Assembly (NCBI GenBank): GCA_001584585.1
Contig: LSYV01000019.1
Coordinates: forward strand, 65,669-115,617
From: Gonium pectorale
Lineage: Eukaryota; Chlorophyta; Chlorophyceae; Chlamydomonadales; Volvocaceae
Direction: 5' to 3'
Length of the DNA stretch: 49,949 bases
Shown: piece after piece, positions 18,689 to 30,059 of the stretch
Layout: each line of letters starts with the position of its first letter
Numbering within the stretch: the stretch's first letter is position 1
Notes under the pieces: generated by a model
Told to the model about the DNA's origin: nothing
What the model saw: the letters and a program-made list of their open reading frames with translations, nothing else
The model's database searches: none
Program-made: the position numbers and the translations under genes

Positions 18689-21600
18689 ATGTGCTTACTT
18701 GGCCACGTTGAGACCACATATCGGACGCGGCTTATCAGATCGGCATCGACTGCCCCCCTGACGGGTCCTGCAAGCGCTAGCACTGTGGCGGCCCGCCTAC
18801 AACCCCCCGCGACCCTGTACCACCTGCTGCGTAGTGGCAGCGTCCTTCTCTGCAACGCATTCACTTCATCCCCTCAGGCCGGCCTTCTTGGCGGTCAGCG
18901 GCTGTGCCGACGGGCGTTCCTTACCCGTGTCGCCACCGCAGCGCAGCCGTCCGGGCGCCAGCTTGTCGGCGTCACCCTCCCTCTCAGGGCTCGGTGGTTT
19001 AAAGGCCCAGGGCTCCAGTCCCACTGCTCTTGGTCCCGGGGCTGGTCGAGCGGCGCAAACGGTCCTGCGGCCGCAAGCGTTGGCAGCAGCGGCTTCAGCG
19101 AAACTCCGCGCTACGACGCTTACTGGCATCTGAGCCCCGTTAGCGGCTCGGCGACAGCAGGAGATAGCATCGGCTTAGCCAGGTGAGTGTAGGATACGCT
19201 GTCATCCTTGTGAGGAGTGCTAAGCGGAAGGCGATGCGAGTACATTGCCGGCGGCAACGTTGCGTGCGCCCTGGTGGTTGGCGTTGAAGGGCCGCATGGG
19301 AGAGCGTCGGCGGCTCGCCGTCGTCAGTGCCAGGCCAGCGGGAGCGTGTGCCGGTCCTGCGCTGTTGTGGGTCGCCGTAGGAACGCAAAGGGAGGAGCAC
19401 GGTGTCTATGCACGGAGCACGGCGCCACAGGGTAAGTACTGAATCATCACATTGCGTGCCATGTCTTGGCGTCAGAACTGCGTGCCCGTCCCATTTACCT
19501 AGCCCATGGGGCAAATGCTTAAAGCCCGTTACTGTTAAACCTTGCTTCTGAAACCCCCTGCCCCCTCCCCTCCCGCAGTGACGCCGAGGGCGCCCCGCAG
19601 CCCCCGCAGCCGATCGACTTCCCCGTTGCGACCGGCTGGCCCCGGCGGCAGCGTGACGCCAGTCCCGGCTTAGCAGCCGCAGCAGCACACACGCTAGCGG
19701 GAGTAAACGACCCAGGGTTCGGCATGGCGTCCACGATGGCGGCCCTGCCGGCGATCGACCCGTTCAGCATGGACCTGTGCGATGTGGCGGCGGCCGTCGC
19801 CAAGGCGGCCAAGGCGGTCCCCAACGGTGACGGCAACGCCGACGCGTCCCCGGTCGCCAACGGTAACGGTAACTGTAACGGCGATACGGCGGTGACGAGC
19901 GGACACGGACACGCGGGCGGCGACAAGGCCGCCCCGGCGGTGGACGTTACGAAGCACAACTTTGAGGTTTGTGATCTCGGCCTTCGCGTCGGCGGGGACG
20001 GGACGGTGTCGGAACTTACGCGGTTGGCGGCGGTCCGCTGTACGCTTGGCTCGCTGACTGCCCGACTAGGGGGCTCTGGAGTGCGCACGTCTGCCGCGGC
20101 TGCGGAAGTGCGCATTGGCCGCACGACCCACGCATCGCACCCACCCGACCCACCCCTCCGCTCCATCGCTGCTCTCCCCATTGCCTGCGGCACCTCCGCT
20201 CTCAACTGCGTGCCACTTACAACCACCCGCGTCTACCCACCCGCCTCTTCTTCTACTGAGCACCCACAAACCGAATACGCTGGCATGACCCTTCATTATC
20301 CGACTCACAAGTCCGTGCGCGGCGGCTTGGCACTCCAAGCACTCCTTACCCGGCCCCGCCCCTGGCTCTGTCCTCGCCAACCCCACCCCCTCTCCCCCCC
20401 ACAGGCCATGCTGCCGGTGGTGCGGCTGTACCTGTCCTCGTGCGACTTTTTCTCCTTCGACTGCGAGATGACGGGGCTGTTCCTGGACGGACAGAACGAG
20501 AACTATCTGGACGACATGCAGGACAGGTGCGGGCCGCCGGGGCCAGCGGGGCTAGCGGCCAGCGCTGCTGGCTGCAGGCCTGTCATCCGTCTCCCTCAGC
20601 AGCCGTCCCCACGTCGTCGCCCACACCTTGGGCCCAATCACGCCTGTGCCCCGCAATGCCCCAAGCCTCAACATCCTCCCCGCCCAGGAAGCAAAGTGTT
20701 GAAGCCTGCGTGGGAGGCCTTCATTCAGGAACGACGCACCGCCGCCGTCTTGGAGCTCTCGCTCCTGTGGGCCATGCACACGGCGGCATGGCAAGGCGCC
20801 GGCAGGCAACCTGGAGAGTCACTAACCCGCAGCCAACCCGTGCCACAGGTACAACCGAACCGCCGCTGCGGCGCAGCAATACGTCATCACCCAGTTTGGG
20901 CTCTCCTGCTTCAAGCGCCTGCCGGCCGCGGAGGGCGAGGGGCAGGGCGCGGGCGAGGACGGCGGAGAGCGGCACTACACCGCCGCCACCTTTAATTTCT
21001 ACCTCTTTCCGCGCCCGCCTGAGGGGGTGGGTTGAGAAGCCGTCGTTGGGCAGCGCCTGGCCCTGCTGGCGCCTTGCCCGTCCCTTTCCTTGGACTATGG
21101 GGGACTGCCCGGCTGTGCCATTCCCTAAAGACTCCGTTGCCCGTTCTTGTTCAAATGCCCATCGTTTAGACGAGCAGACGTATGATTGCATGCATAGGAT
21201 CTGATTGCGGAGTGTTGCGGGGATTGTCAGCTGTGATCGCCGTGATTGCACGTTGGCTGAGGCAGCGTTTGCGAGCGTCCACTGCCTGCCCCCGGCGCCA
21301 TCGGCTTTCCCGACCGCAGGGTGCGGCGTCGGCGTCCGGCCCGTCCCGCCGCTTCCTGTGCGATGCGGGCTCCCTGGCCTTCCTGGCGTCGCAGGTGCGG
21401 CGCTGAGGACGGTCGGGCGGACAGCTGGGCGGTAGGGGAGGACGCGGGGAGCAGGGGAGGGGGCTGGGCGGGCAGGCAGGCTGGCAGGCGGAGAGCTGGA
21501 AGGGTGTTGGTAAAGATGCCGGGGAGGGTCCGAGGCCGATCCGGGGAACCAAGGCTTCCAGGACGGCGGGACAGCGCATGGCTTGGCAGCCAGCAAATGC

Positions 21601-24600
21601 AACGTGGGCCCCTTCTAACGTCCTAGTCGTCCATCCATCGAGCAGTAACCTTGGCCACTCTTCAACCTCCTAACACCAATCCCCCTTGTATGCCGTCTTG
21701 CCCCGCTGCTTCTGTCTGCGGCCCGGCGGCCGTCCCGCTCCAGGGCTTTGACTTCAACCGCTGCATCTACGACGGGGTGCCGTTCATGCCTGTACGGCAA
21801 CGTGACGAGCAGCTGCGCCAGGTAGGGATGGCGGGCGCCTTGGCATCCTGGCGTGATGAAGCAGGGCGCATGCCTGCTGCAGGTACGCGCACTGGGCCCT
21901 GTGCGCGCACTGCGTAGCACTCTCCACGTGCTCGGCTGACGGGGCCCAGGTCGCTCGCAGCTCCCTTGCCGTGACGAATGTGCTCCCACCTCCCGCGGGC
22001 TTTCGCTGCCTGCCATCTGCGCAATACCCTTCGGCACCCTGAGCGCCCCGATCCCTTCAACAACCCTGCGCCCCTCGCCTCTACATCTTCGCAGCTGGAC
22101 AGGGACTTCAGCAGCGGCGGCGGCGGTAACGACGTGGTGCTCAGCAAGCCCGAGGACATTGCATACGTCGAGGTGGGGCGGGAGCCATTCGAGGGCCGGG
22201 GCCATGCGAGGGGCGGCGAGGGGCGGGGCTCGCTTCTGTTGCTGCGGGTGCTTGTGCTCGGTTGGAAGCTCTTGCGGCAGCCTACTCGGGCGTGGCGTAC
22301 GGCTAGGAACGGAGTGGGGAGCAGCGTGTACTGTTCTGCAGGATCCCAAACCTTCAAGGCCTGTAGTCCCCACATGTACGCATGCTCACCTGCCTCCCAC
22401 CCCTACCCACCTGATGCTCGATCACCTCCTGTGCAGGGCCTGCTGGGCCAGGTGCGCGCCTGGCTGGAGGGCTCGGAGCCGCACCTGGACCTGCCCCCCG
22501 TCAACCGGTACCTGCGGCTGCTGGTGCGTTGCGGCGCCAAGTGCTGGTTGGGTGGGGCTGGGCTGGCGATTCTGGCACGGTGGCCCGGGCTGGCTGGCTG
22601 TGTGGGGGCAGGGGCTGGAGGGCTGTGGGCAGGGCAAGGCCGCTCGGCGGAGCGTGTGTGGGGCGGCGCGTGGCGGCGGCGCGAAACGGAACCTAACTTC
22701 CCCAAGCCGCCAAGTGAGTCCGCGGCCCTGTGATGTGGAAAGGCAGCGGCGAGCGTGCTTGATGCCGGTGAAGTACCCCGGGGCTGCTGGCATGCGGGAA
22801 GGGATCCGTCCAATAGACTCGCGACCGCCCACCAACCCTCCCGCCCTGCGCTCGGCCACCGCACAGGCGTATCAGGCGCTGGCGCGCCCGGAGAGCTTCG
22901 GCGGTCCCAGCGGAGGCGGCAACGGCTGGCACCCGGGCTTCCACGTGCGCAAGGTACGGTATGCGGAACACAGCGCACCGCCCCTGTGAACGCGCTCAGA
23001 TGACTCTTTTTGCATGACCACCGCTGGAGCCTTCCGTGACGGCTTGACCCTCCCGGGACCTCCCAGAGTCGCTCCAGCACACCTTCCATTCGGAGGCTGT
23101 ACATCTGCAGATGAAAGGCTCGTGGTACTCGTACGGACCTCGGACGAATGACCCAGGGGTCTTCCCTCAGGACACCTGCGTAACACCTTCGAGAGCCATT
23201 ACTGAACGGGAGCCGCTGGCTGTCGGCTCCCGCGGCTGTCTCGGACCGTGTGCCCCCGCAGATGTCGGACGAGCGCGGCTGGACCTACGTGCGCCTGGTG
23301 CGCGTCGCTAGCGCGGCTGAGGCGGCGGAGCTGGCCAAGGCGGACCGCCTGGCGGCACGCGCCGCGCTGGCGGCCTCTGCCGGCTTCGCCGCCGTGTGGG
23401 AGGCCATCCGCGCCAGCGGGCGGCCTGCTGTGGGGCACAACTGCATGTTCGACGTGGCGTACGGCATCGCGCAGTTCGGAGAGGGCCGCCTGCCGGCCAC
23501 TTGGGAGGGGTTCAAGGTGCGGACTCGGGGGAGGAGGGGAAGACGGAGGGGGCCGAAGAAGGGATCCAGTACCCCGCGGGCACGCGCTTGGGTTCGGGTT
23601 GGGCGCTGGCTAGGGCTTTGCGACGGGCCAGGGCGCAGCTGCGTTCCCTTTCCGCAACCTCCCTCGCTTGGGTCCGCTAGCATGTAATGCTATGGTAGAG
23701 CCGCCTGCTCCGCCAACTTGGAGGGTTTCCAGGTGCGGAGGGGCGGATGGGACAACTTCGGTTGTGACGAGTTCCTCGCTTGACGGCTCTAGGATCTGGG
23801 GGCGAGACACGTCCTAGTCAGCGGACCTAGGACTGTCGTTGTGGCCGGGGGTTGGTTAGTGCTTCTGCCTGCGGCCGTTGCGGCTCATGGCATGATGCGT
23901 TGTTGATCCAGTTGGGCAATGGCCCAGTTCCAAACCCTTCTGGTCCGGTGGTTACTCCCCAACCAACGGAGCTGACGCCCATGACGGTTTGACATGATTA
24001 CATGCTGAACAACACCCTGGCGCTGAAACCCAAGCGCCACACCTTGACAAGCGCATGCGGACCAGCTTCCCGGTCCCTCCCTCCCGTGCCTTGCCCGCAG
24101 GCCGCCACCGCCAACTGGCTCCGTGGCGGGCTGTACGACACCAAGCACCTCTGCCGCCAGCTGCCGTACGTGGGCTCCGACACCAGCCTGGGCACAATGT
24201 TCCGCGCACTGGTGCCGCAGCCCGAGGGGCAGGGGGCAGGTGCGGCCAGGGGCGGGGGAAACAGGCAGTGGCGGGGGCGGGGACATGAACAGGTAGCTGG
24301 GAGCCGGCGAGTAGAAGGGCTAGTTGTAGCTGGCTGTCCGGGGCGTAGTACAGTGTAGCGGGCAGGGGAGGGCTGGATTCGGACTCCTGATGGACAGCAG
24401 CCATGCCAGGGATCTGCTACCTGTGAGGAGGGGGGGTCCTGGAACACTAAGAACGTCAGGAGCGGGGGTGGGGGCTGCCGCCAGGGTGTGAAGAGTGGAG
24501 CGGCAGGTTACATTCGCGGGTAAGGGAGGTTGGGCTTCCTGTGTTACATCAGGCAAGTCTAACGCGCTGATGCCATCTTTACCGCCTCTGCCTCCTTCGC

Positions 24601-26409
24601 CGCCGCCGCTGCTGTCGCCGTCGCACCCTCTCTGCAGCTATCACGCCGCCGCTGGGCGCCGTGGCGGAGGGCGCCCCGCCGCTGCCCGCCCGCGTGGTCG
24701 TGTCGCACGCGGCCGGCTTTGAGAAGTACGTGGCGGTGGCTGCGGGGCAGCTGGCGCACGAGGCGGGCTACGACGCCTTCATGACGGGATCGCTGTTCGT
24801 CGCCCTGGAGCAGCTGATGGCCAAGGTGGGTGGGCGCGCTGTCTCCCATGCGTCTGCACGCATCGCCTGCGAGCTTTTGCGGGAAGGGGGAAGCAGCAAA
24901 GGGGAAGGGGAAGGGGAAGGGGAAGGTGCGCGTGTGTGCGTACGTGGTTGACAAATGTATTGCAGGTTGGGGGGTCAGCGGAGGCGATGCGACTGGGCCC
25001 TGTGCGGGTCGCTGCCTGGTCGCTGAGCCCTCCGAGGCGGCGTCCGCTATCCATCGTCGCGCCCACCACCGCCCTCCGCCGGTCTTCGCCACCGGGCGAC
25101 CCACCCGGCGCAGGACACCGCCGCGCCGCCGTACGCCTCGGTTGAGCCGTACATCTGGCGGCTCAATGTGACCAAGAGCGACCTGCCGTACGCGCTGCTG
25201 CGGCCCACCGTGCCCGGCGACCCCAACACCGTGGAGCCGGTCCCGGAGCGGCCGCTCGTCTTCTGCCTGAGCAGCCTGGGGTACGGCATACGGGCGAACG
25301 ACATCCACCGCTGCTGCGAGGAGGCGGGGCTCGGAAAGGTGGGCGCGCGTATGGGATGCGGCTAGCGTGCGCTCGCGCGTAGCCTGAGCAAGCTGCGGAC
25401 GAGCTCGCCGGCAAGCCGTCAATGGCCGTATCCGGACGTAGGACCTGGTGTTCACGTGTGCGCGCTTGGGCTGCGTTCGGGGTGAATTGGGATGGGATTT
25501 GGGCAGTAAGGCTGCTGGTGGGGTCCGGCAAGTTGCGCGCGTGGAGAGGAAAAGGGGACGAGAGCGCATTGCCGACGGCGTGTATCACCGGGCAACCGCC
25601 CGGGGTTGCCATCGCAACTTTGCAACACTAGCAGGCCGAAGAATAGGCTGCCCATGCTGTGCCAAGCGCAGGTGAGGCCGCACTCCTCCAGTGTTGCCCG
25701 GGCAGCCCGCGACCCGGACCCCAATCGCTCCGCTGGGACCCCGTTGGCCCGCAGGTGCGCATCACATTCCAGCCGGGCAACAGCGCCCTCATCGAGCTGG
25801 CCACGGAGGAGGCGGCTCAGGCGGTGGCGGACGGGGCGCTGGACGGCAGGGGCCTTTGCGCAGAGGTGAGGGGCCCGTCAGGGGAGTGGCGGCTGGCGGT
25901 GGGATGCGCTCCGCGTGGAGGGTGCGGGCTCCTCGCCGGCGGGGCGTGCTAGCGAGGAGTGTTCGGGCACCTAAAACGGCGGGCGGTGGGATGCGCGTGG
26001 AGGAGCGCCGCCGCGTAGCGTACCGGTATGTCATCCATCCTCTCTTCTGCGCCCCGCGCCATGTCTCTTTCCCATTACAATCCCGTCGTGCCATCCGCAG
26101 GTGCTGACCTATGCGGCCTTCCGCGCGCGCAAGGACGCCATGCTGGCCGCCGGCACGTGGCCGCTGCCGGGCTTCGGAGACAGGGCTGGAGGTCCGCGCG
26201 GCGGCGCCGCCGCCGCCGCCGCTGGCGGCACTCCCCGCGGCGACGCTGCCGCGGGGGCAGCCGCAGGCGGTGCCGGCGCCCCGTTTACGCCGCGACCCGC
26301 CAAGCGTGTGCGGGCGGAGATCGAGGAGGAGCAGACGCCGAAGGCTGCGGCTGGAGAGGCCAAGGAGGCGCCCTCGCCCCGGACAGCCGCGAAGTGCGCC
26401 ATCATGTGA
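18689..26409 (+). CDS. PARN: PARN, poly(A)-specific 3' exoribonuclease
   Basis: PARN removes poly(A) tails as a DEDD-family 3'-5' exonuclease. Fifteen phase-consistent exons: 18689-19182, 19579-19966, 20405-20526, 20849-21026, 21320-21394, 21744-21821, 22095-22172, 22437-22523, 22867-22953, 23262-23516, 24101-24239, 24638-24825, 25114-25338, 25755-25865, 26101-26409 (937 residues). Catalytic residues are all present: D313 and E315 (FFSFDCEMTG), D593 (GHNCMFDVAYG), H701 and D706 (HEAGYDAF). Other family phrases are FNFYLFPRP, SLAFLASQGFDFNRCIYDG and LYDTKHLCRQLPY. The stretch around 472-529 matches the R3H position; an RRM-like fold follows (RPLVFCLSSL through GNSALIELATEEAA); the tail is disordered and basic. 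The N-terminal ~290 residues before the nuclease are extra compared with human PARN (about 639 residues) and look like an organelle presequence plus linker. ATG 18689 is the first in-frame ATG of exon 1; an upstream exon cannot be excluded. Confidence 0.93.
23691..23740 (+). repeat. Decayed copy of a PARN exon end inside the next intron
   Basis: The sequence around 23700-23738 resembles the last ~35 bases of exon 23262-23516 together with its donor (CCGCCTGC... ACTTGG ... AGGTGCGG in both). It lies in the following intron, 23517-24100. It looks like a partial duplication of the exon/intron border that has since diverged and lost its frame. Confidence 0.5.
24901..24926. repeat. GGGGAA hexamer microsatellite in a PARN intron
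   Basis: Just over four tandem GGGGAA units within the intron 24826-25113, shortly after the exon that holds catalytic D706. Confidence 0.8.
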
Positions 26410-27327
26410 GCCACCGCGCCTGCTCCAGCCTGTTCCGGCTGAATTGGTGCTGCAGGGGTTGGTGCTTGTGGCGACGTGCCTGTGCTGGCTTTAGAGGTTA
26501 CGTGCTTTTCCTTTCGGATAAATAAACAATGTTAGATGTGCAGGGGGATGGTCCTCCGTTGCGTGGCTTCGGACAGGGTGAGAGAAGACGGGTCAGTGGC
26601 AGGCGTGGGCGTGTTGGCGTTGCTGTTCGTCGTGGGCAGGGCGGGCCGAAGATTGACTCGGGCGCTTTGTGGGATGGAGGTTATTTGCTGTGCGGTTGGT
26701 TGCTGTGCGTGGACGGCCGCCGCTGAAGATGGCCTTACCTAGCGTTAAATTGGTGTTCTACTGTGCCGTTTTGTAGCTCTTGGCATAGTGGCTTCTTGAT
26801 TGTTTTCACTGCGTTGTTCTGGCTTGACCGACGGGGCCTGAGCTGCGACCCCGATGCAGATGCAAGCCAGCAATTAATAACGCCTCAATTGCTATTTGAC
26901 GTGGCCTCCTCTCCCGTTGACTGCAAACTGAGGGAGATAGCCGCCAACGGCTTATAAGCAAGGCCGGGCGCGGGGTTGCTGTGGTGGGGAAGCCGACCGT
27001 GCAGCTCAACTGAACAATGCGCGCGCACCCGGCGGACCTGACCACAGAGGGCAATGCTTCACAGACCCGGCGGCCCGAGCCGCCGAGCCCGTTACTGACT
27101 TTCGGTTGGTTCCACCCAGGCGAGCCGATCGCCTTGCCGCGCGGCCCGCCTGCCAGTCTCCCAATCCGCATCAAGGTCGCAAGCCCTGTGTACGGCAGCT
27201 CATACCGTACCAAGCAACAGCGTGCCGCAGACGCTGCACTGCAGCACACCGGTACGCAAGTAGCACAGCCAGCGGCACGCCCAAGATTGTTATTGGCGGG
27301 GCCCCGCAGCACAAACTGCATGACCAT
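26410..27327. other. Convergent intergenic region, PARN 3' UTR
   Basis: Contains the PARN 3' UTR. No TGTAA was found within the first 600 bases; an AATAAA at 26521-26526 is the only canonical-looking signal. No convincing gene is seen; a 173-codon minus-strand frame at 26806-27327 has no recognisable content. Confidence 0.4.
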
Positions 27328-27332
27328 TTACA
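27328..27332 (-). terminator. TGTAA polyadenylation signal (minus strand)
   Basis: First minus-strand TGTAA after the ankyrin-gene stop at 28101. It would give a 3' UTR of about 770 bases. Confidence 0.45.
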
Positions 27333-28100
27333 GTTGGGCTACGGCCGTACCAATGCCCTCAATTCGAATGCATAATAGCCACTGTCCGTTCCGCTGCCCT
27401 AGTGAAGCAGCAAGCAAGGAAGCAAAAACGAGAACCAGAAACGGGAAGGCAACCTTTACGGACATACACACCCGGGGGTGTGATTTTTCCAGCAGGGCGA
27501 CGAGTACAGGGCATGGCGGGCGAGGTAGACGAGCAGACGGGTCCTCCTGGTGTGTGCCACCGGTATAGTTACCTGATGATATGTAGAGGGTAAGGGCCCG
27601 GCAGCATTGGAAGGCAAGCATTCTGCCTCCTCTAGTTGCGACTCCCTCTCCCCCACAACTACGCATCCTCGCTGTACCGCGTGCCGAGACAGCATCGCCG
27701 CCGGGCACCCCATCCCTCGAACGGAGGGCTGAAAAGCGCGTTGTTTCGCGACTGGTGGCGAATGCCGTACATATGCCAACGGGGGCATCACAGCGTACAG
27801 TAAAACACGACAACCGGGCATACTCATGAAGAAAATACGTGCACGGCTACAGGCCTTGAGTCTGACAAGAGCAAGCGTGACAGCGGTGTTCTGGTGTCCG
27901 CGAACCGCGCCACGCACCTGCTGTGGTGCCGACAGCTCCCGGTGCCACGCACCAGGAACGGACGCCTGGCCGAGTGCAGTCGCAGCGCGGAGTAACTCGA
28001 GCAACGCACCACAGGCATCGTGCTCCGCAGTAACCAAACAGGCGCGGCCTGGATTACTATCGAGTGGCGGCTTGCAGCAATCATCACGCGTACCGGCTGC

Positions 28101-30059
28101 CTAGCGCCGCCTCCGACTGGCCTCAAAGCGCACCCACGATAGCATGCGCTCCGTGTCCTCCTGCCGCAGCGAGGCCTCATGAATCGCAGCGGCTGCCCGG
28201 CCGCCCGCCTCTGCCTCCGCCTCTGCCCAGTCCACCGAGAAGCCCGCCGCCACTAGCCACGACAGCACCTCGAGCCCGCCGTAGAAACCCGCCCTGAAGA
28301 CGTCGCCCACGGAGCCCCAGGGGCAGCCCAGGCGGCGTAGGGAATTTAGCGTCGCCAGGTCCGCCTCCCTGGCTGCCCACACGAAGGCGGCGCCGGACTC
28401 TGTACGCCAGAAGGCACCCGCGCGAGGTGAGGTCACGGGATGCTACTGCTGAGAGCTGTACGTGTTGGGCGACGGAGGCAGCGGCACACATCCATGTACC
28501 CTGCACGCACCCCAATCTATTGGGCTGCATGCAAGGCCCCTGTGCACCGCAATGCCAACAGGCGCCCTTCTTTGGGCGCATGCAGCATGGGTCGCCGCCC
28601 TCGCCTTCACCTCCATGGGGCAGCCCCGCTCCGCCAGCCACTCCAGCGCCGCCGTGCAGCCCGAGCTCGCTGCAGCTGTGACGGCCCGCCCGTCCCAGGC
28701 GCAGCCGCGCTCCCACAGCCAGGCCAGCAGCTCCACGCCGCCCGACTCCGCCGCGGCCGCGAGCAGCTCCTCGTCCAGCAGCTCCTCGTCCAGCAGCTCC
28801 TCGTCCAGCAGGCCCGGCGTCGCCATGCATCCCCGTGCATCCCCACCAGCCAGGCCACCACGTGCAGATGGCCGTTCGCTGCTGCCGTGCGGCCAACTTC
28901 CTGCGCTATGAAGGGCCGCCCCGCGGCGTGCAGCTCCTTAAGTACGCACAGGTGGCCCTTCTCGGCCGCTGCCTCAGCTGCGCCCGTGAAGTCGCTGTGA
29001 GCAGGCCAGCTCCCGGCCAGGAAGTCCATGGCCTCCAGGTTGCCCGCCCGCGCGGCTGCGTCCATGGACGCGAGCGCGCACGCGTCGCCCGCGGGGCAGA
29101 CGGAGACGCCCCGGCGCCGAAGCCACCCGAAGCGCTCCAGCGCGTCGGGCCGGCCCACTGCCACGTGGCACACGTCGCAGCTGCGCGGGAAGCCACACGA
29201 CTCGAGCCACTCGACCTTGGCTCGCCAGTCGGGCGTGGCGCTGCCGGCGGCGGCCGCCAGGACCCAGCCCTGGTACAGCTCGTCCTCCAGGCCGCCGCCG
29301 CCGTCAACCGCGCGCGGCCCGATCAGCTCGCTGAAGAAGCGCTGCAAGGCGTCCAGGCTGCAGCTGCCCGCAACGCTCGCCACCAGGTTCCACGCATGCG
29401 GGAGATCGGGCTCGCACTCCTGGCCGCTGCTGTGGAGCACCCAGTCCACCACGTCTGCGTGGCCGCCCTGCGCAGCCTCGCGGGCGACGGCAAAGGGGCT
29501 GCACGGGCGGGCTCCACCGAAAGATTGGTGGGTTTTTCTGTGACCGTTCGTTCAGCGAACGAACGCCTGGCAGGGACGATAACAAGGCTGATCCCCATGA
29601 TCGGCGCACGAGCTCCCGGCACAGCGCAAGGTGGCCCCCCGACGCGGCGCCCCGGACCGCGTCCTGGACGTCGCAGCCTAGCTGCTCCAGCATCAGGACA
29701 GAGCCCAGCTGCCCCGCCTTGCCGGCGTCATAGGCGACCTGGTGTGTGGGCCGGCAGCCGGCGGCGCGCGCCGCGATCGCCAGGTTGGCGGTGGCGCCGC
29801 TCGTGGCCGTCAGGCACAGCAGCTTGCGCCGTTGCGCCAGCGTCAGCGCATGCATCGCGCCGGGGCGGCCCCATTGCCACACAAAGGCGTCGTAGGGCAC
29901 CGGCTGCGACAGCCGCGTCAGGGTGCAGTCGGGCCGGCGAAGCAACTCCGCCGTGGCCTTGTCCACCAGGCGCAGACTGCACGCCACCGCGTTGGGCGGC
30001 AGAAAGTGGGCTATGCGTTCCACGATGCCGGGAATCCAGATGTGAGAGGACTGTTGCAT
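28101..30059 (-). CDS. Ankyrin-repeat protein, interrupted by a repeat and a frame break
   Basis: The protein starts MQQSSHIWIPGIVERIAHFL, an F-box-like helix found at the start of a large ankyrin family in volvocine algae, and continues with many degenerate ankyrin units (AAASSGCTAALEWLAERGCP, AREAAQGGHADVVDWVL, AARAGNLEAMDFLAGSWP). Exon 1 is 30059-29584. An 85-nt GT-AG segment (29583-29499) carrying a dispersed repeat must be spliced out to keep the frame; removal joins phase 2 to phase 2. The frame then runs from 29498 to about 28840, where the ankyrin frame shifts (AWLVG in one frame, LLDEELLAAAAES in the next) without a plausible intron. The last two parts are ~28830-28611 and 28397-28101. 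The function is unknown, probably protein binding. It may be a gene with a sequencing error or a recently broken one. Confidence 0.75.
28762..28806. repeat. Three 15-bp tandem repeats coding LLDEE
   Basis: Unit AGCAGCTCCTCGTCC is repeated three times exactly. On the minus strand it encodes LLDEE units in the ankyrin gene, next to the frame break. Gain or loss of 15-bp units does not change the frame, so the repeat alone does not explain the break. Confidence 0.85.
29506..29589 (+). repeat. ~85-bp hairpin-bearing dispersed repeat, copy 1
   Basis: Reverse-complement match to 47239-47323. In minus-strand sense it begins AGCCTTGTTATC and ends GGTGGAGCCCGCC. It holds a perfect palindrome (CGTTCGTTC, three bases, GAACGAACG) and a second stem (CCACC...GGTGG). 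GT of GTTATC and the AG of GTGCAG just beyond it would work as splice sites, so in the ankyrin gene it behaves as an intron-sized insertion. Confidence 0.85.

Noticed and set aside
27333..27813. 161-codon minus-strand frame with a hydrophobic stretch (AFPFLVLVFASLLAASLG)
   Set aside because: Lies entirely in the probable 3' UTR of the ankyrin gene, before its TGTAA, with no independent support.
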